A stretch of DNA of 38,272 nucleotides, taken from positions 1 through 38,272 of the forward strand of contig CAZKHG010000030.1 of assembly GCA_964552655.1 (NCBI GenBank), read 5' to 3'. Positions 34,162-38,272 of this stretch are shown in pieces. This DNA is from CAZKHG01 sp964552655 (GTDB taxonomy: Bacteria; Bacteroidota; Bacteroidia; Bacteroidales; Tenuifilaceae). The notes beneath the pieces are model-generated. The model worked only from the letters and a program-made list of their open reading frames with translations. It was not told where the DNA came from and ran no database searches. Numbering within the stretch: position 1 is the stretch's first letter; every line of letters starts with the position of its first letter. The translations under genes were made by a program, and so were the position numbers.

Positions 34162-35583
34162 CTACTCTTTTTCTATTTGAATCTTTTTAGCGATAGCCTT
34201 ACCATTCAGCTGAGCCTGCAGGAAGTAAATGCCGGTTTTAAATTCGTTATATTCCAGCTCGTGCTCTGTTTTTCCCTTTTTATGCTCAAACTCTTCTTTA
34301 CTGAGGGTTTTACCTTTTTCATCGGTAAGGGTTAACTTCACTTTGCCGGATTCATCGCTCCTGAGAATTAGCTTATATTTCTCCTTACCCTCTTTTTTGC
34401 TGATCATAAATCCCAACCCGTCAACTTTACTCTTTTCGTCTGGTTTTTTGAACCCGTTTTTCACCAGCATTTTCATTTCTTCGGCATTGGGATCGGTGAA
34501 CTGTACCTCGGTTTTTCCCTTATCGTCAGCAACAACAGTAACCATCACATCTTTTTTCCCTTCGGCACCATCTCCCTTTTTAACCTTTATCTTTTGATGT
34601 TTCTCACTGCCATCGCCACCTATCACGATCACTTTTTCTACATCCTCTCCATCACCCTCAGCCTCAACAGTCCAGGTCATCTCTTTCCCTTCAGCAGTAG
34701 AATCGCATTCTTCATCGCTTGTGATATATACAATCCCGTGTTTACCCTTCCCCTCAATGGTTTTGATCTTAACCCTGGCATTGCCCTTTCCCTTGTCATC
34801 TGGACTTACCCAAACCATCTGCTCCGTGTCTTTATCGCAATCGCCCGTGGTGGTAAAGGTATAGGTTTTAAATTTTCCTTTTGATGATGCCGTATCGCTT
34901 TCCAAGCGGATTTTTTGTTTCCCCCGTTCCACAATTACCTGCATCTCCTTACCATTCCCATCGCTTCTTGCAGTTACAAATGCAAATCCTTTACTGCCAT
35001 GTATTTCCTTATCTTTTCCGGCCAATACAAGAAAATTCCCTTTCCCCTTTAAATCTTTCATCTTGTCTTTATCCACCTCTTTCATTTCCCATTTCCGGGG
35101 ATCAAATGTTCCATTCTCAACCTCTTCAAGCACTTTATCCAGGTCTTTCCTATCGTTAAAATTCTTTTCACGGTAGTACATCCTGGTTGATTTGTCGAGA
35201 GAATCGTCGCCAAAGAGCATAAAGTGACTGCCTGATAATAAATCAAATTGAACGGGGAAATCGAAATCAAAATCATTCACATCCGAACTAACCCACAAAT
35301 GCAGCAGGGAATCATTCCAGGGTAAGACATCATTCATCCGGATTTTAATAACCTTATCGAGGCTATCGATACTAAACGATTTGCCATCAGAAACTATCCT
35401 GATTTTTTTATCAACTTCAGGAATAGCAATCTCTTTTACCACCTTTTCCCCTTTATCGTCAACCTCAATTATTCTGATTATTTTTTTCTTTTCCTGCCCT
35501 GAGGCTTGGTTTGCAACCAGAAACATCAGTGTTGCTATGCCCAGGAGCAGAATAGTTTTATACATTAGCTCTAAAGTTCTCAT
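34162..35583 (-). CDS. highly charged secreted protein with T9SS-like C-terminal domain
   Basis: 473 residues from ATG 35583; a second ATG at 35565 gives a tidier signal peptide (MYKTILLLGIATLMFL...), cleaved near 'NQASGQ'. The mature protein is exceptionally rich in Lys, Asp, Glu and Gly, with repeated beta-strand units separated by turns such as 'DDKGK', 'GDGSEK' and 'KKGDGAEGKK'. The last ~70 residues resemble a T9SS type A sorting domain: 'KVKLTLTDEKGKTLSKEEF', then 'FKTGIYFLQAQLNGKAIAKK'. I do not recognise the main body and see no catalytic motif. It is divergent from an RprX/RprY-like two-component pair and ends at a strong terminator, so it is a single-gene unit. Confidence 0.8.
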   Translation of the reverse strand: MRTLELMYKTILLLGIATLMFLVANQASGQEKKKIIRIIEVDDKGEKVVKEIAIPEVDKKIRIVSDGKSFSIDSLDKVIKIRMNDVLPWNDSLLHLWVSSDVNDFDFDFPVQFDLLSGSHFMLFGDDSLDKSTRMYYREKNFNDRKDLDKVLEEVENGTFDPRKWEMKEVDKDKMKDLKGKGNFLVLAGKDKEIHGSKGFAFVTARSDGNGKEMQVIVERGKQKIRLESDTASSKGKFKTYTFTTTGDCDKDTEQMVWVSPDDKGKGNARVKIKTIEGKGKHGIVYITSDEECDSTAEGKEMTWTVEAEGDGEDVEKVIVIGGDGSEKHQKIKVKKGDGAEGKKDVMVTVVADDKGKTEVQFTDPNAEEMKMLVKNGFKKPDEKSKVDGLGFMISKKEGKEKYKLILRSDESGKVKLTLTDEKGKTLSKEEFEHKKGKTEHELEYNEFKTGIYFLQAQLNGKAIAKKIQIEKE

Positions 35584-35608
35584 AGAATTTTTTTTAGGAT
35601 TTATGGTG

Positions 35609-35616
35609 CAAAGCTA
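35609..35616 (-). promoter_or_regulatory. candidate -7 promoter element of the charged secreted protein
   Basis: Minus-strand TAGCTTTG matches TAnnTTTG exactly, 26 bp before the ATG at 35583. TTG triplets occur 12 and 15 nt upstream, shorter than usual spacing. Confidence 0.4.
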
Positions 35617-35677
35617 ACCCCGAACTCTCAACAATTTAGCTAAGATGCAGCTAAAACCGGTTAAGGAAATGTTAATG

Positions 35678-35711
35678 TTGATATTTTAGGTTTTCTCTTT
35701 TTGTACTTTTG
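35678..35711 (+). promoter_or_regulatory. Bacteroidota-type promoter abutting the RprX-like kinase start
   Basis: TTG (35678-35680), a 23-nt spacer and TACTTTTG (35704-35711) fit the Bacteroidota consensus. The -7 element ends 4 bp before the ATG at 35716, so transcription would begin at or next to the start codon. Confidence 0.55.
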
Positions 35712-35715
35712 GCGT

Positions 35716-37638
35716 ATGAACCGCAGAAAAATTTACGGTATTGTTTTGCTAATGGCCATATCGCTGGCTGGTATAACCTTTATGCAGGTAATATGGCTTA
35801 AGAATGCTATAAAGGTTAACGAGGAGAACTTTAACAGGATAGTTAACGAATCGCTCACTTCAGTGGTTGATAAACTTGCACTCGAAAAAAATCTGTATTT
35901 TGCCCGGCAGAGCATAGTTAAACCTCAAAACCCACAACCCATTGGTTCAAAAAGGGGGAAAAACAAAATTACCCGAACCTCCGGGATGCAATTTTCTTCA
36001 AGTTCGAGCGATCAGAGTGCTCAATTATATAGCTTGATTACTGATGAGAAGGGCAATCGTTTCAGATATGTTAAAATGGAAAGTCCCGATTCTAACCAGC
36101 TCGAAAATCACCGCAATATTCAGGATAGATTGCGTATGCTCACAGCAGAGGGGTTGATTGATTCACTTGAGAGTAAGTTGGTAAGGAAAGCAATAAGGGT
36201 GCCTTCTTCCCATGGATTCGCAACTTGGTCGTTTGTTGATTCCATTAAACAATCAGTTTATGTATTTGGCAGTGATTCAACAGATTTTATGATCACTTTC
36301 TCCGATTCCGATACACCCGTTTTACCCAATGGCGATACTGGCGCTGTCATTTTACAACCCGGTGCAAATAAGCGTACTATTTACCTAAGCAATCGGGGTT
36401 ATAAATTTGATTCCAGGAATTTAATAAGTACCAAAACAATTGGTAATGCCATAAAGAATGTGGGCAAACTTGAAAACCAGGTTGTTGTTAAAGTTGATAA
36501 AAGTGATTTAACCAATAGGGAGAATGAGCACTCAAAAGCCATCGATCAGCTTGTTTTTGAGATGGATGCAAGTAAGATGAAACTTGAGGATCGGGTTGAT
36601 CCGGCCGGTGTAGGGGCGTTGCTGAAATCAGAGCTGGAAAACCGTGGGCTTATAAACCCCTTTGAGTTCGCACTGGTAACAGCTGATACGGTGAGCCGGA
36701 TTGCGTTTGCCACACCAAATTATAGCAAAATTAACGATCCAACCCCTTATAAAACCAACCTTTTTCCTAAAAATATCATTCCACTCAATGATTTTCTGGA
36801 GGTGAAATTTCCCGATAAGAGCCAGGTAATTTATAAATCGGTGATTTTACCGATTTCAGTTTCCGGCCTCTTTACCCTGATCATCCTGTTAACTTTTACC
36901 ATAACCCTGGTTGCGATTATCAAACAAAAAAAGCTGGCTGAGATGAAAGCCGATTTCATCAACAACATGACCCATGAGCTGAAAACGCCATTAGCAACCA
37001 TCAGCCTGGCCACCGACTCCATTGATAACCCCAAAGTGGTTGAGAAACCCGAAACGGTTAAGTATTTTACCTCCATAATCCGTAAGGAAAACTCAAGGAT
37101 GAACAAGCTGGTGGAGAGCGTATTGCAAACTGCTAGGCTGGAACGTAAGACATTAAAGTTAAACCTTAAAGAGGTTGATTTCAACGCCCTGATTCGCAAA
37201 GTAACAAATCAAATGGCTGTTCAGGTGGCAGATAAGGGCGGTGAGGTACACCTTGAACTTCCCGGGGAGCCGGTAATAATCGGGGTTGATGAAAGTCTTA
37301 TCGAAAATGTAATATTCAACCTGCTCGATAATGCGTTAAAGTATTGTGATAAGGTTCCTTCTATCAGCATTACCTTGAGAATTTTGCCAGGAGGGATTTC
37401 CATATCTGTTGAGGATAATGGTATTGGAATGTCACGGAGCGACCAGCAAAAGGTTTTCGATAAGTTTTACAGGGTTTCACAGGGTGATGTTCATAACATT
37501 AAAGGGTTTGGCCTTGGGTTGAGCAATGTTAAAGAGATTGTGGAACTTCATGGCGGGATGGTACATGTTAGTAGTGAAATAGGGAAGGGAAGCACCTTTA
37601 CGCTTTACTTCCCAGTTAAACCGGATAGCAATGAGTAA
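35716..37638 (+). CDS. RprX-like sensor histidine kinase
   Basis: 640 residues from ATG 35716; the TTG at 35701 would place the start inside the promoter. A first membrane helix (~7-27) is followed by a long periplasmic domain (~28-373) of no family I recognise, a second helix (~375-398), HisKA with 'DFINNMTHELKTPLATISL' (H420 the phospho-site), and a HATPase with N box 'NVIFNLLDNALKYC', 'VEDNGIGM' and 'GFGLGLSNVKEIVELHGG'. The kinase core resembles Bacteroides RprX. It overlaps the response regulator gene by 8 bp, so the two are coupled. The periplasmic part is long, Ser/Asn/Lys-rich, and probably senses an envelope signal. The divergent neighbour encodes a charged secreted protein. Confidence 0.92.
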   Translation: MNRRKIYGIVLLMAISLAGITFMQVIWLKNAIKVNEENFNRIVNESLTSVVDKLALEKNLYFARQSIVKPQNPQPIGSKRGKNKITRTSGMQFSSSSSDQSAQLYSLITDEKGNRFRYVKMESPDSNQLENHRNIQDRLRMLTAEGLIDSLESKLVRKAIRVPSSHGFATWSFVDSIKQSVYVFGSDSTDFMITFSDSDTPVLPNGDTGAVILQPGANKRTIYLSNRGYKFDSRNLISTKTIGNAIKNVGKLENQVVVKVDKSDLTNRENEHSKAIDQLVFEMDASKMKLEDRVDPAGVGALLKSELENRGLINPFEFALVTADTVSRIAFATPNYSKINDPTPYKTNLFPKNIIPLNDFLEVKFPDKSQVIYKSVILPISVSGLFTLIILLTFTITLVAIIKQKKLAEMKADFINNMTHELKTPLATISLATDSIDNPKVVEKPETVKYFTSIIRKENSRMNKLVESVLQTARLERKTLKLNLKEVDFNALIRKVTNQMAVQVADKGGEVHLELPGEPVIIGVDESLIENVIFNLLDNALKYCDKVPSISITLRILPGGISISVEDNGIGMSRSDQQKVFDKFYRVSQGDVHNIKGFGLGLSNVKEIVELHGGMVHVSSEIGKGSTFTLYFPVKPDSNE

Positions 37639-38272
37639 AGAGGGACGTTTATTCCTGGTGGAGGACGATCAGAACTTTGGCACCGTGCTGAAAGCTTACC
37701 TGGAGCTTCAGGATTTCGAGGTGGTTCTGGTTAGCGATGGCGCCCGTGCGCGTTCAGTTTTTAAGCCCAACCAGTACAACCTTTGCATTTTGGATATCAT
37801 GCTTCCCGGCCTCGATGGGTACGAGCTGGCATCTTTTATCAGGGCAACCGATCACCAGGTTCCTTTTATTTTTCTCACGGCAAAGTCGCTAAAAGAGGAT
37901 GTAATTAAAGGCTTTGGCCTTGGTGCCGATGATTATATTACCAAACCGTTTGATTCCGAAGTTTTACTGCTGAAGATCAAAGCAATTCTCAGGAGGAACG
38001 ACAGGGTTACCCTACCGGGCGAGCCTTCTGTTGCCATCAAAATGGGGAAATACCTTTTCAGTACCGAAACAAGAACACTTATAAGCGATAAAAATGAGTT
38101 TAAGCTATCACCTAAGGAGACGGAGCTCCTTGAATTGCTTTGGAAGAACCAGAACCGGGTGCTTAGCCGCGATAAAACCCTGGAACGCATCTGGGGCGAC
38201 AGCAACTACTTTACAGCACGAAGCATGGATGTTTATGTTTCGCGGTTGAGAAAATACCTGGCCGATGACCCT
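37631..38272 (+). CDS. OmpR-family response regulator, RprY-like (3' end outside window)
   Basis: 214 codons are visible from ATG 37631, open to the window edge. Receiver (~1-120): acidic 'VEDDQN', phospho-acceptor D55 in 'LCILDIMLPGLDG', Thr and Lys of 'FLTAKS' and 'YITKPF'. Winged-helix DNA-binding domain (~130 on): 'LSPKETELLELLW' and the recognition region 'RSMDVYVSRLRKYL'. The sequence follows Bacteroides RprY ('ARSMDVY', 'NYFTAR'). About 15-20 residues are missing. It overlaps the kinase gene by 8 bp and is clearly its partner. An antisense frame at 37933-38205 is a shadow. Confidence 0.93.
   Translation, partial: MSKEGRLFLVEDDQNFGTVLKAYLELQDFEVVLVSDGARARSVFKPNQYNLCILDIMLPGLDGYELASFIRATDHQVPFIFLTAKSLKEDVIKGFGLGADDYITKPFDSEVLLLKIKAILRRNDRVTLPGEPSVAIKMGKYLFSTETRTLISDKNEFKLSPKETELLELLWKNQNRVLSRDKTLERIWGDSNYFTARSMDVYVSRLRKYLADDP

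Noticed and set aside
33949..34335. 128-aa plus-strand frame after the fucosidase, preceded by a TAAGTTTG promoter-like site
   Set aside because: It starts at TTG, runs through a terminator hairpin and into the antisense of the charged secreted protein, whose codon bias explains the open frame.
34229..35159. Three plus-strand frames of 92-122 aa opposite the charged secreted protein
   Set aside because: They are Ser/Phe/Leu-rich antisense shadows of Lys/Glu/Asp-rich coding DNA.
37933..38205. 90-aa minus-strand frame at the window end
   Set aside because: It is antisense to the RprY-like regulator, which continues to the window edge with all expected motifs.

Overview
The window looks like chromosomal DNA from an anaerobic member of the Bacteroidota, probably a Bacteroidia/Bacteroidales-type organism. 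The evidence is two proteins with type IX secretion (T9SS) C-terminal domains, several promoters of the Bacteroidota type (TTTG, then TAnnTTTG), very few Shine-Dalgarno sites, a propeller-type sensor kinase paired with a LytTR regulator, an RprX/RprY-like pair, and moderately AT-rich DNA. Pyruvate:ferredoxin oxidoreductase and a molybdopterin formate dehydrogenase point to fermentative metabolism. I see no tRNA, rRNA, CRISPR array, insertion sequence or phage gene.

Layout. 1-1019 is the tail of a T9SS-secreted surface protein. 1192-1512 holds two tiny lipoprotein genes too short for routine gene calling. 1763-6193 is a three-gene formate dehydrogenase operon: NuoE-like, NuoF-like and a catalytic subunit with a NuoG-like front end. 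A minus-strand block follows: comEC, def, ruvX, a LytTR response regulator, its propeller histidine kinase, and nifJ. From 17.2 to 22.8 kb come a LYS1-type saccharopine dehydrogenase relative (+), a LuxC-type acyl-CoA reductase (-), a MacB-like permease (+) and a membrane SpoIIE-type phosphatase (+). Then gap, mobA, a YciO/Sua5 protein, a pRiA4b ORF-3-like protein and a family 2 glycosyltransferase (all -), a Crp/Fnr regulator (+) and mannose-1-phosphate guanylyltransferase (-). From 29.1 kb are mlaE-mlaF, a Wzi-like outer-membrane protein and a GH29 alpha-L-fucosidase (+). The window ends with a highly charged secreted protein (-) divergent from an RprX/RprY-like two-component pair (+), whose regulator runs off the edge.

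How it fits together. NifJ makes acetyl-CoA, CO2 and reduced ferredoxin. GAPDH makes NADH. The formate dehydrogenase links formate/CO2 to NAD(H), and MobA supplies the guanylated cofactor that formate dehydrogenases use. Mannose-1-phosphate guanylyltransferase, the glycosyltransferase, the Wzi-like protein and the fucosidase concern surface glycans; MlaEF concerns outer-membrane lipids.

Most unusual points: the formate dehydrogenase catalytic subunit has lost every cysteine of its NuoG-type His/Cys iron-sulfur site, which is now an Asp-rich stretch; a 12-bp perfect inverted repeat buries the comEC start codon; two small paralogous lipoproteins share a Cys-Pro-x-Tyr motif; at least three genes must start at non-ATG codons, best read as TTG; and a promoter sits so close to the RprX-like kinase that its mRNA may be leaderless. 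I do not see a clear multi-gene defence or other wholly new system.
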